A DNA stretch of 64,000 bases. Origin: Nonomuraea gerenzanensis. GTDB taxonomy: Bacteria; Actinomycetota; Actinomycetes; Streptosporangiales; Streptosporangiaceae. Made by a program: the position numbers and the translations under genes. The notes below the pieces were generated by a model. It made no database searches. It was not told the origin of the DNA and saw nothing but the letters and a program-made list of their open reading frames with translations. Of this stretch, positions 23,920 to 33,709 are shown in pieces (position 1 is the stretch's first letter; the number at the start of each line of letters is the position of its first letter). The stretch spans positions 6,696,001 to 6,760,000 of the forward strand of contig NZ_CP084058.1 of the NCBI RefSeq assembly GCF_020215645.1, read 5' to 3'.

Positions 23920-24294
23920 ATGGCCTCGCGTATCTCCGAACTGATCATCCCCTGCCAGGACGCGCAGCGGCTCGCCGCGTTCTGGTGCGAGGTGCTGGAC
24001 TTCGTCGTGCTCGACACCGAGGACGACGGCTCGGTGGAGATCGGGCCACGCGAAGGGTTCGGCGGGCTGCAGCCGACGTTGATCTTCAGCCCCACCACCG
24101 AGCCCAAGACGGGCCCGCTGCGGCTGCACTTCGACGTCAACGCCACCGACCGCGATCAGGACGCCGAGCTCGAACGCCTCCTCCAGCTCGGGGCGCGCCC
24201 GGCGGACGTCGGCCAGACCGGCGAGGAGTCCTGGCACGTCCTGCAGGACCCGGAAGGCAACGAGTTCTGCCTGCTGCGGACCCGCCTGAGCTGA
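23920..24294 (+). CDS. VOC-family (glyoxalase-like) protein
   Basis: The 124-residue protein is one vicinal-oxygen-chelate domain: ISELIIPCQDAQRLAAFWCEVL at the start, LRLHFDVNATDRDQDAELERL in the middle, and VLQDPEGNEFCLLR at the end, which supplies the usual Glu ligand. These small proteins act as dioxygenases, lyases or resistance proteins; the role here is unknown. A TAGGAT -10 box (23906-23911) lies nine bases before the ATG, so the mRNA is probably leaderless. Confidence 0.85.
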   Translation: MASRISELIIPCQDAQRLAAFWCEVLDFVVLDTEDDGSVEIGPREGFGGLQPTLIFSPTTEPKTGPLRLHFDVNATDRDQDAELERLLQLGARPADVGQTGEESWHVLQDPEGNEFCLLRTRLS

Positions 24295-24436
24295 GCACCG
24301 GCCATCGACCCCACGTGAGGACTTCGCGCGCATGACGCCGCCCGCTCTGTAGACCTGACACCCGCATCGGGAGCCGACGACGCCGTCGGCTCTGTTCCCT
24401 GTGCTCTTCGTCAAGTCCGCAGAGAGATCAAAGTCT

Positions 24437-24985
24437 ATGGAGAACGTGTTGTCCTGGGTGGTGCGGCGCACCCGCCTGCCCCTGCTCACCCTTCCGTGCG
24501 TGGACTGCCCCTCCGGGCACGCCACCGTCGGCGACGGCAGGTTCCGCGTCACCGACAACGGCAAGCTGCTCGCCGTCCGGCTGGTGATCAGCTGCGTCGG
24601 CTGCGGCAGGCCGGGCAAGCTCGCCGTCCACGAACGAGTCCCGATCCGGTCCCTGCCCGCCGGGAGGCTGGCCGGTTACTCGGCCGGCGTGCCCGCCCTC
24701 GTCGCGGACACCCTCTTCGATCCGCTGTTCGCGCGGCGTCATCGGTTCGCGCTGGATTGGGAGGGGTGCTGGGAGTTGCGCGCGCCCGCCGTGCCCGGGG
24801 ACTCGTGGCCCCTGCGGGTCACGGTCACCTTCGAGGATCCGGTGCCGGTCCGTCCTGAGCAGCTCATCGCTCAGGCGCTGGGCATGAGCCGCGGCGAGAT
24901 CGCGCACCGGGTCAGGAGCGATGCGCCGCTGAACCGCAGGACGAGGTCCGGCTTCTCCTTCGTCCTGACCGAACCGGTGCCGTAG
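24437..24985 (+). CDS. Hypothetical protein with two Cys pairs
   Basis: I do not recognise this 182-residue protein (ATG 24437; a GTG at 24401 in frame is an alternative). It has a zinc-knuckle-like pair of motifs, CVDC (about residues 20-23) and CVGCG (about 54-58), an aromatic acidic middle part, and a C-terminal segment GMSRGEIAHRV that resembles a helix-turn-helix turn. No signal peptide or membrane helix. It stands alone, followed by a strong hairpin. Coding is supported by codon-position GC and by a protein-like composition. Confidence 0.65.
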   Translation: MENVLSWVVRRTRLPLLTLPCVDCPSGHATVGDGRFRVTDNGKLLAVRLVISCVGCGRPGKLAVHERVPIRSLPAGRLAGYSAGVPALVADTLFDPLFARRHRFALDWEGCWELRAPAVPGDSWPLRVTVTFEDPVPVRPEQLIAQALGMSRGEIAHRVRSDAPLNRRTRSGFSFVLTEPVP

Positions 24986-25043
24986 GCCCAGGCACCGGTC
25001 GTCTCAGGGTGCCCGCCGCTCGGGGCGCCCGGAGCGCCGTTCG

Positions 25044-25080
25044 CCGGGGCGGGACACGGTCGCGCCGTGTCCCGCCCCGG
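25044..25080 (+). terminator. Perfect 16-bp hairpin terminator
   Basis: CCGGGGCGGGACACGG (25044-25059) pairs fully with CCGTGTCCCGCCCCGG (25065-25080) around a five-base loop, 59 bp after the stop of the preceding gene. No U-tract. Confidence 0.75.
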
Positions 25081-25252
25081 CCTGTGAACGCGAGACGATC
25101 ATGGTGACTTTCCCGGCATACCCCCATGAGCTGCGCATTCTGCAGGACGGTGACCCCCGCAGGGGTAGCGCCCAGCACGCGGAGTGGGCGTAGGCTGGCG
25201 GATATCCGGACACACGCCCGTCCCCCCTGGGCTCCGATGGAGGTCCGCTACT

Positions 25253-25633
25253 GTGCCGTCGCTGACGTTCAGTTCCCAGTACCTGCCCGGCGTGACCGTC
25301 ATCGCGATGGCCGGGAGGGTGGACATCACCACCGCCCACCTCCTGGACGACTACCTCGCCCGCACCCGCCGCCACCCCGGCGACCACATCGTGCTCGACC
25401 TGAGCGAGGTGTCCTACCTCGGCGACTCGGCGCTGCACGTCCTGCTGCACGCCCACGCCTTCGCCCGCCACCACGGCGCCGGCCTGCATCTCGCGGCGCT
25501 GCAGCGCGGCCCGGCGCACCTGTTGCACGGCACCGAGGCGGGAGGCATGCTCAATGTGCACCCCACTCTGGAGCAGGCCATCCGTACCGCGTTGCAAGCG
25601 GCGCAGCCGATCCCTGTCAGCGGCGCGAGCTAG
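25253..25633 (+). CDS. STAS-domain protein (anti-sigma factor antagonist)
   Basis: The 126-residue single STAS domain has the core pattern VTVIAMAGRVDITTAH, then IVLDLSEVSYLGDSALHVLL, where the Ser after Asp is the residue that is phosphorylated by an anti-sigma kinase in SpoIIAA-type antagonists. GTG 25253 follows GGAGGT by eight bases; a TAGGCT -10 box lies at 25191-25196. No anti-sigma kinase or sigma factor is adjacent, so its partner is encoded elsewhere. Confidence 0.85.
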   Translation: MPSLTFSSQYLPGVTVIAMAGRVDITTAHLLDDYLARTRRHPGDHIVLDLSEVSYLGDSALHVLLHAHAFARHHGAGLHLAALQRGPAHLLHGTEAGGMLNVHPTLEQAIRTALQAAQPIPVSGAS

Positions 25634-25674
25634 CGCGGGCTCCCCCGGGGCACGACGCCGCACGCCGGAGCCTC

Positions 25675-25689
25675 TTGCACTGAGTGCAA
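25675..25689. promoter_or_regulatory. TetR-type palindromic operator
   Basis: TTGCACTGAGTGCAA is a perfect 7-bp inverted repeat around one base, a very common TetR-family operator form. It lies 36 bp before the double-TetR gene and just upstream of its TAATGT -10 box (25713-25718), so autorepression is likely. Confidence 0.7.
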
Positions 25690-25724
25690 ATGCGGCCTGC
25701 GCGCCAAGGCCCTAATGTCTAGGG

Positions 25725-27059
25725 GTGACCTCCACGTCCTCCGGCACCCGGACCACTGCCGCCGCGGACAAGACCGAACGCCGGCGCCGGCTGCGCCAGG
25801 CCGCCCTGACCCTGTTCGAGGAGCACGGGTTCGCCGCCGTGTCGATCGACGACATCGCGGCGGCGGCCGGCGTGTCCCGCCGTACCTTCTTCAACCACTT
25901 CGACACCAAGGCGGGCGCCCTGTTCGACCCGGCTCCCGGTGAAGCGGCCCAGGTGGCGGAGCTGCTCGCCCAGGAGCCTGGCACCGACCCGTGGATGGCC
26001 CTGACCAGGGCGCTCAAGGCGTTCCTGACCGCGGAGCTGCGGACGGTGTCCGCGCGGCGGCGCATTCTGGCAGGCCAGCCCGAGCTGAGCCGCTTCCTCC
26101 TGCCGGCCAACCTGCACTTCGAGGAGTCCATCCTCGGCTGGCTCGGCGATCGGGGGGTCGCCGGGCTGCGGGCCAGGGCGATGAGCAGCATGGCGCTGGT
26201 CTGTGTCCGCGAGAGCTTCATGGCGTGGGATCCCGAGAGCGGCGCGGCGTCGCTGTTCGAGCTCCTCGACGAGATGTTCGCGCTGGCCGCAGCCGGCACG
26301 ACCGCCATCCGGACGGCACCGGCGACGCACCCGGACAGCGCCACCGGCGGCGCCACCGCCAGGGCCGCCGGCAGCGACAGGGCCACCGACGAACCTGATG
26401 ATGCCGCCCCCGGGAGGGGCGTGGTGAAGGCGGGTCAGACCCGGAGCCGGATCCTGCTGACCGCCGAGCGCCTGTTCGCCGAGCACGGCGTGTTCGCGGT
26501 CTCCAACCGCCAGGTCAGCGAGGCCGCCGGCCAGGGCAACAACGCCGCGGTCGGCTACCACTTCGGCACCAAGGCCGACCTCCTGCACGCGATCGTCGAG
26601 CACCACACCACGCAACTGGAGCAGATCCGCGCCCGGCTCCTGCGGGCCAACGGCGACAGCCCTGAGCTGCGCGACTGGGTGGCCTGCGTCGTGCTGCCGT
26701 TCACCGAGCATCTGAGCGACCTGGGCTCCCCGAGCTGGTACGCCAGGCTCGCCGCGCAGATCATGACCGAGCCGCAGCTGCGCGAGCTGGCGGCCACGGG
26801 CCTGCACGACGCACCTCACTTCTACGCGGTCGTCGCCGGCCTGCACCGCTGCCTGCCGGCACTCCCGCCCGAGCTGCGCAGGCGCCGCGACGACATGGCC
26901 CGCACGCTGCTCGTGCACACCTGCGCCGCCCGCGAGCACACCCTGCCTGACGACGCGGACGCGGCCAGGGCGGCCTGGTCGGCCACGGCCGCCGAGCTGA
27001 TCGACGCCGTCGAAGGGCTGTACCTGGCCCCGGCGACCAGCCACAAAGCAATCATTTGA
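25725..27059 (+). CDS. Tandem TetR regulator (two complete TetR modules in one chain)
   Basis: The 444-residue protein has two TetR units. Unit 1 (about 15-200) has the HTH SIDDIAAAAGVSRRTFFNHF and an acyl-CoA/AcrR-type effector region. An alanine/threonine-rich linker (about 200-232) joins it to unit 2 (about 234-444), with the HTH SNRQVSEAAGQGNNAAVGYHF and its own helical domain. Normal TetR proteins are about 200 residues. A GTG start seven bases after a -10 box implies a leaderless mRNA. It lies 160 bp upstream of the Baeyer-Villiger monooxygenase on the same strand and probably controls it. It may bind DNA as a covalent pseudo-dimer or bridge two operators. Confidence 0.85.
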   Translation: MTSTSSGTRTTAAADKTERRRRLRQAALTLFEEHGFAAVSIDDIAAAAGVSRRTFFNHFDTKAGALFDPAPGEAAQVAELLAQEPGTDPWMALTRALKAFLTAELRTVSARRRILAGQPELSRFLLPANLHFEESILGWLGDRGVAGLRARAMSSMALVCVRESFMAWDPESGAASLFELLDEMFALAAAGTTAIRTAPATHPDSATGGATARAAGSDRATDEPDDAAPGRGVVKAGQTRSRILLTAERLFAEHGVFAVSNRQVSEAAGQGNNAAVGYHFGTKADLLHAIVEHHTTQLEQIRARLLRANGDSPELRDWVACVVLPFTEHLSDLGSPSWYARLAAQIMTEPQLRELAATGLHDAPHFYAVVAGLHRCLPALPPELRRRRDDMARTLLVHTCAAREHTLPDDADAARAAWSATAAELIDAVEGLYLAPATSHKAII

Positions 27060-27218
27060 CTTAATTTTCCACATTCGGTTAGCTGTTCTCAGACGGGGCG
27101 ATCATCGTCCGCCGCTGCAGCACGACGCCCCGTCCGATCGGCCGTGCGCCGATGACTTGCCGCGCCGTCTCCCCAGGCGCGGCGACGACTCAGCGGCTCC
27201 CTGATCGGAAGGGACCCC

Positions 27219-29035
<1,817 letters not shown>

Positions 29036-29039
<4 letters not shown>

Positions 29040-31717
29040 GCGGGCAGCCTTCGAGCGGGCAGCCGGTGAGCCGCCGTAAGGTCGAGCGGCTGGTCCGGGC
29101 CGCCCCGCTGGGGGGCTCGAACGGCATCGCCTTCGGGCCCGACGGACGCCTGTACGTGGCGCAGTACCTCGCCGGCCAGATCAGCGCCGTGGACCTGGCC
29201 ACCGGCGACGTCGAGGTGGTCGTACCGCCGGACGGCCCGCTGCGATCCCCCGACGACCTCGCCTTCGACACCGCCGGCGCGATGTACGTGACCGACCTGA
29301 TCCCCGGCCGGGTGTGGCGACGCGACCCCGCCGGAACCTTCACGCTGGTCACCGACCGGATCACCGCGCCGAACGGGATCGCCTGCGTCGGCACACGGGT
29401 GTTCGCCAACGAGATGATCCCCGGTGGCCGCCTGCTGGAGCTCTCCCCCGCCGGTGACGAGCCCAGGGTGCTCGCGGCGGGCCTGGCCATGGGCAACGCC
29501 ATGCAGCTCGGCCCGGACGGGCGGCTCTACTACCCGCACATGCTCACCGGGGAGGTGTTCCGCGTCCCGCTCGACGGCGGCGAGCCCGAGCTGGTGGCCG
29601 CCGACGTCCCGGCCCCGGTCGCCGTGCGGTTCGACCGCGAGGGCGTCCTGCTGGTCCTGTCGCTCGGCCAGACCGGGACGGTCACGCGCCTCGACCTCAC
29701 CGGCACCGGTGACCGCTCCGCCGTCGTCAGCGACCTCAACGCCCTGGACAACGCCGCCTTCGACGCCGACAACCGCATGTACGTCTCCAGCTACGCCCAC
29801 GGCGGCATCGCCGAGCTGGCACCCGACGGGCGTACCCGGCAGATCGTCCCCCGCGGCCTCGGCGGGCCCTTCGGGGTGACCATCGACCTCGGCGGCGGCA
29901 TCCACCTGGCCGACCACTACCGCCTCGCGCAACCCGGCAACGGCCCGGATGAGGACGTCACCACCACCGACCTGCTGACCTTCGTGCACGGCGTCGCCGC
30001 CGACGGCGACCTCCTGCACGCCACCTCCCAGTACGGCCAGGTCCGCACCTACGACCGCCGCTCCGGCACGGTGCGCACCCGGGCCGACGGCCTGAACCGG
30101 CCGCTGGGCGTGGCCGTGCGCGCCGACGGCACCCTGGTGGTCGCCGAGTCCGGCGCCGGGCGCGTCCTCACGATCGACCACGACGACCAGATCAGCGTGC
30201 TGGCCGGGGGCCTCGGCCGCCCGGTCGGCGTGGCCGTCGGCGCCGACCAGCGCTGCTACGTCAGCGACGAGCAGCTCGGCGCGGTGCACCGGATCGAGGA
30301 CGGCGGGCCCGCGCTGCTGGCCGGCGGGCTCGGCACCCCGCAGGGCATCACCGTCCACGACGGCACCCTGTACATCGTCGAGCCCTCCCACCGCAGACTG
30401 CTCGCCATCGACCTCGCCACCGGAGACGTCAGGACCGAGGCCGACTCCCTCGCAGTGGCACCCGCGACCGGCCTGACCGACCCGGACCACGACCCGTCCC
30501 TCCCAGAGCCGACCCCGTCCCACCCGGACACCGGCCCCTCCCACCCACGAACCGGCCCCTCCCGCCCAGAACGCAGCCTCTTCGTCATCCCCGGCCTCCC
30601 CGGAATCCCCCGTCCGTTCGCCGGCATCGCGGCCACGCCGAACGGCGCCCTGGTCATCGCCGCGAACGGCGACGGCAGCGTCCTGCACCTCCCAGCACCC
30701 GCACCACGACCTCCACCCTCACCGCCAGATCCTCAAGGCGCTCAGCGGACTCCTCCTCGCCCGCTCCGGCAGCCTCCGCGAAGAACGTTTCACGTGACCA
30801 CTGCACGGCTTCCCCTCCGCGCACCCGTTTCCCCTGATCGGAGATCCCACCCTCGAAACCCGCGAACGAGCCCCATACCCCGGGAGAGCGCTTCCTCATA
30901 TCCTTGCCCCATGGAGCTAGCGGAGATCCGCACCTACCCCGTCAAGTCCACCAAGGCCGTCCCCCGCCCCTCCGCCCAGGTCCTCCCCTGGGGCCTGGAA
31001 GGCGACCGCCGCTGGGCCGTGGTGGACCCGCGAGGAGAGCTGATCTGGGTGGGCGAGCACCCCCGGCTCCTGTCCGTCTCGGCGGCCGAGACCGCCGACG
31101 GCCACCTCCTCCTGTCCGCGGACGGCATGGACGACCTCAAGGTCCCTCCGCCCACCGGCGACACGCTGCCCGTGAGCTTCGCCAACTTCACCCGAGGCGT
31201 CCTCGCCCACCCCGACGCCCACGACTGGTTCACCCGCCTGCTCGGCAAGCCGGCCCGCCTCGTCCGGCAGGAGGACCCGCGGCCCGCGACTCCCGGCGGC
31301 CCGCCCGAGGAGACCGTCCCCTTCGCCTGGGACGCCGCCCTCCACCTGGTCTCCCGCAGTTCTCTGAGCCGCCTCAACGACTGGATCACCGAAGGCGCCG
31401 CGGAACGGCAGGAGCACCCGCCCGAGCCCCTCGACATCACCCGCTTCCGCCCCAACGCCATCATCGACGGCGCCCCGCCCTTCGTGGAGGACACCTGGAC
31501 GTCGGTCCGCATCGGCGAGATCGACTTCCGCGTCTCGGAGCTGTGCGACCGCTGCGCCGCCACCACCTGGGACCCGGCCACGCTCGACCGCGGCAAGGAA
31601 CCCCTGCGAACCCTGGCCAAGCACCGCCGCTGGGACGGCAACACCTGGTTCGGCATCCGCCTGGTGCCGAAGAACCTCGGTGAGCTGAGAGTCGGCGACG
31701 AGGTCCGTCCAGGCTGA
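29036..31717 (+). CDS. SMP-30/NHL-like beta-propeller read in frame into a MOSC-domain protein
   Basis: One open frame of 893 residues. Residues 1-560 are beta-propeller repeats (NGIAFGPDGRLYVAQYL, APNGIACVGTRVFANEM, GVAVGADQRCYVSDEQL), similar to SMP-30 or NHL lactonase-like proteins. Residues about 560-625 are a Pro/Arg-rich stretch (e.g. APAPRPPPSPPDPQ) that looks like translated non-coding DNA. Residues 626-893 are a MOSC_N plus MOSC protein. The start overlaps the BVMO stop, so the propeller is coupled to it. Either a true fusion, or the propeller has lost its stop codon and the MOSC gene begins separately at 30911. I favour the second. Confidence 0.6.
30899..30904 (+). promoter_or_regulatory. 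Possible leaderless promoter for the MOSC part
   Basis: TATCCT lies seven bases before an ATG at 30911 that starts exactly at the MOSC_N domain (MELAEIRTYPVKS). This spacing matches other leaderless genes here. No ribosome-binding site precedes the ATG. Confidence 0.4.
30911..31717 (+). other. MOSC_N + MOSC domain module, probably a separate gene
   Basis: From ATG 30911 the 268 residues form a complete YcbX-like MOSC protein: MOSC_N (ELAEIRTYPVKSTKAV, WGLEGDRRWAVVD) and a C-terminal MOSC domain with RFRPNAIIDG, SELCDRCAATTWDP (the conserved Cys of the molybdenum-cofactor sulfurase C-terminal family) and a GELRVGDEV end. Such proteins act with molybdenum enzymes, e.g. in reduction of N-hydroxylated compounds. 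It shares frame and stop with the upstream propeller, so it is listed as a module rather than a second CDS. Confidence 0.7.
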
Positions 31718-31730
31718 CCGGCCGGACGCC

Positions 31731-32150
31731 TCAGGACGCCGCGGCGGCCCTGATCTGCTCGGCCAGCGGCGACAACGACGACAGCGGCACCTCGCGATGC
31801 GTCCACGCCTGCCTGAGATCCTCGGTGGTGTAACGAGGCAGCAGGTGCAGGTGGAAGTGGAACACGGTCTGCCAGGCCGTGGGGCCGGTGGCGTGCCAGA
31901 TGTTCATCCCGCCCGGTTCCAGCGCGCGCCGCAGCAGGTCGGCGGCGTGCACGGCGCCGCGCATGAGCAGGCCCGCCCGGTCGGGGCCGATGTCGGTCAG
32001 GTCGCGGCAGTGCTCGCGGGGGACGACCAGGGTGTGGCCGCGGGTCGCCTGCGAGATGTCCAGGAAGGCGACCACGTGGTCGTCGGTGTAGACGATCTCC
32101 GCGGGGATCTCTCCGGCTACGATGCCGCAGAACGTACAGGTCCGTGTCAT
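31731..32150 (-). CDS. HIT-family nucleotide hydrolase/transferase
   Basis: The 139-residue protein has CTFCGIVAGEIP at the start (possible zinc pair), FLDISQATRGHTLVVPREH and the histidine triad HFHLHLLPR near residue 101. HIT proteins hydrolyse adenosine or diadenosine nucleotides. It is convergent with the MOSC gene (14 bp apart) and otherwise stands alone. Confidence 0.92.
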   Translation of the reverse strand: MTRTCTFCGIVAGEIPAEIVYTDDHVVAFLDISQATRGHTLVVPREHCRDLTDIGPDRAGLLMRGAVHAADLLRRALEPGGMNIWHATGPTAWQTVFHFHLHLLPRYTTEDLRQAWTHREVPLSSLSPLAEQIRAAAAS

Positions 32151-32234
32151 GGCGCCGCTCCTTCACATGATCGCATCCGAGCGTAGCGGGGCCGGATCAC
32201 CTGCGGGCGGGGGCACTGCACGACAGCCTGAAGG

Positions 32235-32741
32235 TCACGTGGTGCGCATCAGGCAGGAGACTCCCCGCGGGTTGAAGGCCTGCAGCGGCACGGACTTCGT
32301 CGTCCGCTTGAGCTTCCCGCCCACGTAGTATTTCTCCACGACCTTGTACCACTGCCGCGTTCCCGCCGGATAAGCCTTGTAGATCTGGTTGTTGGACGAG
32401 AACACGCGAGAGGTGCAGGCGGCTCGCACCTCTACCGTGCGGGCCGAGCTCATGTTCAGTTCGGCCGACACGAATGACCTGGAGACGCCCAGAGCGACGC
32501 CGATCGTGCGCGTCACGCTGAAGGAGCGTGAGATCGTGCAGGTGCCGCCCTTGTCCGCCTGGCAGGAGGTCAGGAGGCGGGTGCCATCGTAGACATTCGT
32601 CATCAGCTTCCCGATTTTCTCGATCGAATAGACCTTTCTGGGAGCCTCGGGAAGGGTCGGCTCATCGGCGTAGGCGGGTGCCGTCGACAATCCCAGCGCG
32701 ATTGCCGCGAAAGCACCGGCCATCATGGTTCGAGCCACCAT
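32235..32741 (-). CDS. Secreted hypothetical protein
   Basis: The 168-residue protein (ATG 32741, directly behind GGGAGGATCA) has a signal peptide with a hydrophobic core (MMAGAFAAIALGLSTAPAYA) and an AYA cleavage site. The mature part is 140 residues, basic, with four Cys (SCQADKGGTC, AACTSR, VSCLMR) that could form two disulphides. GC is lower than in neighbours (many ATC, AAG, AAC codons), which may hint at later acquisition. I do not recognise a family. Confidence 0.7.
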   Translation of the reverse strand: MVARTMMAGAFAAIALGLSTAPAYADEPTLPEAPRKVYSIEKIGKLMTNVYDGTRLLTSCQADKGGTCTISRSFSVTRTIGVALGVSRSFVSAELNMSSARTVEVRAACTSRVFSSNNQIYKAYPAGTRQWYKVVEKYYVGGKLKRTTKSVPLQAFNPRGVSCLMRTT

Positions 32742-32963
32742 TGATCCTCCCATTCAGGGGTTTCTGATTCGGCTGGGTCGCCAGCGTACTGACGTCCGGT
32801 ATGGCGAAGGTATGTCGGTTTGCTGGACAGAATCCCGGGGCGGTGATGCGGCATCGTTATCAACGAGCCTCGGTGTCACGTCCTACGTTGGATGGGGAAC
32901 CCGGGGTGCCCCCCTCGCCTCGCCGAGCCGGCCACTCCACCCTCACCTCCCGGAAGGGACGCG

Positions 32964-33155
32964 ATGACGAGCAAGAAGATGCCCTCGGGCGCCGGGCTCG
33001 GCTCCGGGATCAGCCTCGGCTTGGTCTTCGGTGTCGTCTTCGGGCTCGCCCTGGACAACCTCGCCCTCGGCATCTCGCTGGGCGTCGCACTGGGAGTGGC
33101 CTTCGGCTCCGCCTTCAGCGTGCGGAAGAAGGACGACGGCGAGAACGGTCGATGA
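32964..33155 (+). CDS. Small glycine-zipper membrane protein
   Basis: The 63-residue protein (ATG 32964 behind GGAAGGGA) is mostly two hydrophobic stretches with Gly every three or four residues (SLGLVFGVVFGLAL and SLGVALGVAFGSAF), between a short N-terminus and a charged tail (VRKKDDGENGR). It probably inserts in the membrane as a helical hairpin. Its function is unknown. It lies 30 bp before another small gene on the same strand. Confidence 0.6.
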   Translation: MTSKKMPSGAGLGSGISLGLVFGVVFGLALDNLALGISLGVALGVAFGSAFSVRKKDDGENGR

Positions 33156-33185
33156 CGATCAAGCCTTGTGGAAAGCGAGTCAGGC

Positions 33186-33536
33186 ATGAGCGAAACTCGC
33201 AAGACCGAGCCGGAGATCCCGGCCTGGGTGACCGCCGGCATCACCAAAGCCGAGAAGGCCGGTAGGCCCGCGTCCTTCTATCCCGCCGCCTGCGCCTACG
33301 CGTACATCACGCTGCACGCCGACGCGTTCGGCGCGGAGAGGACAGTGGCGCGCACCGGCGCGGAGAGCTGGCTGCGCGCCAAGCTCGGGCTCGGCTCCCA
33401 GAAGTATCGCTCGCCCGTCCTGCACGCGGTGCTCCAGGAGCTGGCCGACGCCTACCTGCGCGAGCACGGCATCGACCTTCCGGACGGGACGAAGTCCAAG
33501 GCCATGCGGTGGTTCCCCAAGGCAGTGAAGGACTGA
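33186..33536 (+). CDS. Small hypothetical protein
   Basis: The 116-residue soluble protein (ATG 33186; an in-frame GTG at 33168 is possible) is alpha-helical by composition, with AWVTAGITKAEKAGRPASFY, an aromatic ACAYAYITLHADAF helix and a basic MRWFPKAVKD end. I do not recognise it. It precedes the RNA-repair operon by 174 bp but a hairpin (33621-33641) separates them, so co-transcription is doubtful. Confidence 0.6.
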   Translation: MSETRKTEPEIPAWVTAGITKAEKAGRPASFYPAACAYAYITLHADAFGAERTVARTGAESWLRAKLGLGSQKYRSPVLHAVLQELADAYLREHGIDLPDGTKSKAMRWFPKAVKD

Positions 33537-33620
33537 GGAGCCACCGATCCGCGCCGATGTCGGCCGTCATCGCACCATGTCCGGCCTTTCGAGCCTGGAC
33601 GCGGTCGGGCGTGCTGCGCA

Positions 33621-33641
33621 AGGAGAGCTGACTTCTCTCCT
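33621..33641 (+). terminator. Terminator-like hairpin
   Basis: AGGAGAG (33621-33627) pairs with CTCTCCT (33635-33641) around seven bases, followed by the T-rich TGATTTATT. It lies 84 bp after the small hypothetical gene. Confidence 0.5.
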
Positions 33642-33649
33642 GATTTATT

Positions 33650-33693
33650 GGCTGGAGGGGCTCGTCGAGCCGCTTGTACAGTGACCTCCAGCC
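33650..33693 (+). promoter_or_regulatory. Nested inverted repeat just upstream of the RNA-repair operon
   Basis: GGCTGGAGG (33650-33658) is perfectly complementary to CCTCCAGCC (33685-33693). The loop holds a second palindrome GGCTCGTCGAGCC (33659-33671). The block ends 16 bp before the ATG at 33710 and just before the GGGGGGAGGG ribosome-binding site. It may be an operator or an RNA structure that gates expression. Confidence 0.45.
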
Positions 33694-33709
33694 GAGGGGG
33701 GGAGGGATC

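Noticed and set aside
24295..24436. A riboswitch or small RNA between the VOC and Cys-pair genes
   Set aside because: Some local GC-rich complementarity, including a repeated GCCGACGACGCCGTCGGC palindrome-like stretch, but nothing beyond a simple terminator-like fold.
30654..30899. An 81-codon minus-strand frame across the propeller-MOSC junction
   Set aside because: The middle looks protein-like, with many Glu and Ala, but there is no start signal, and it is antisense to the end of the propeller frame.
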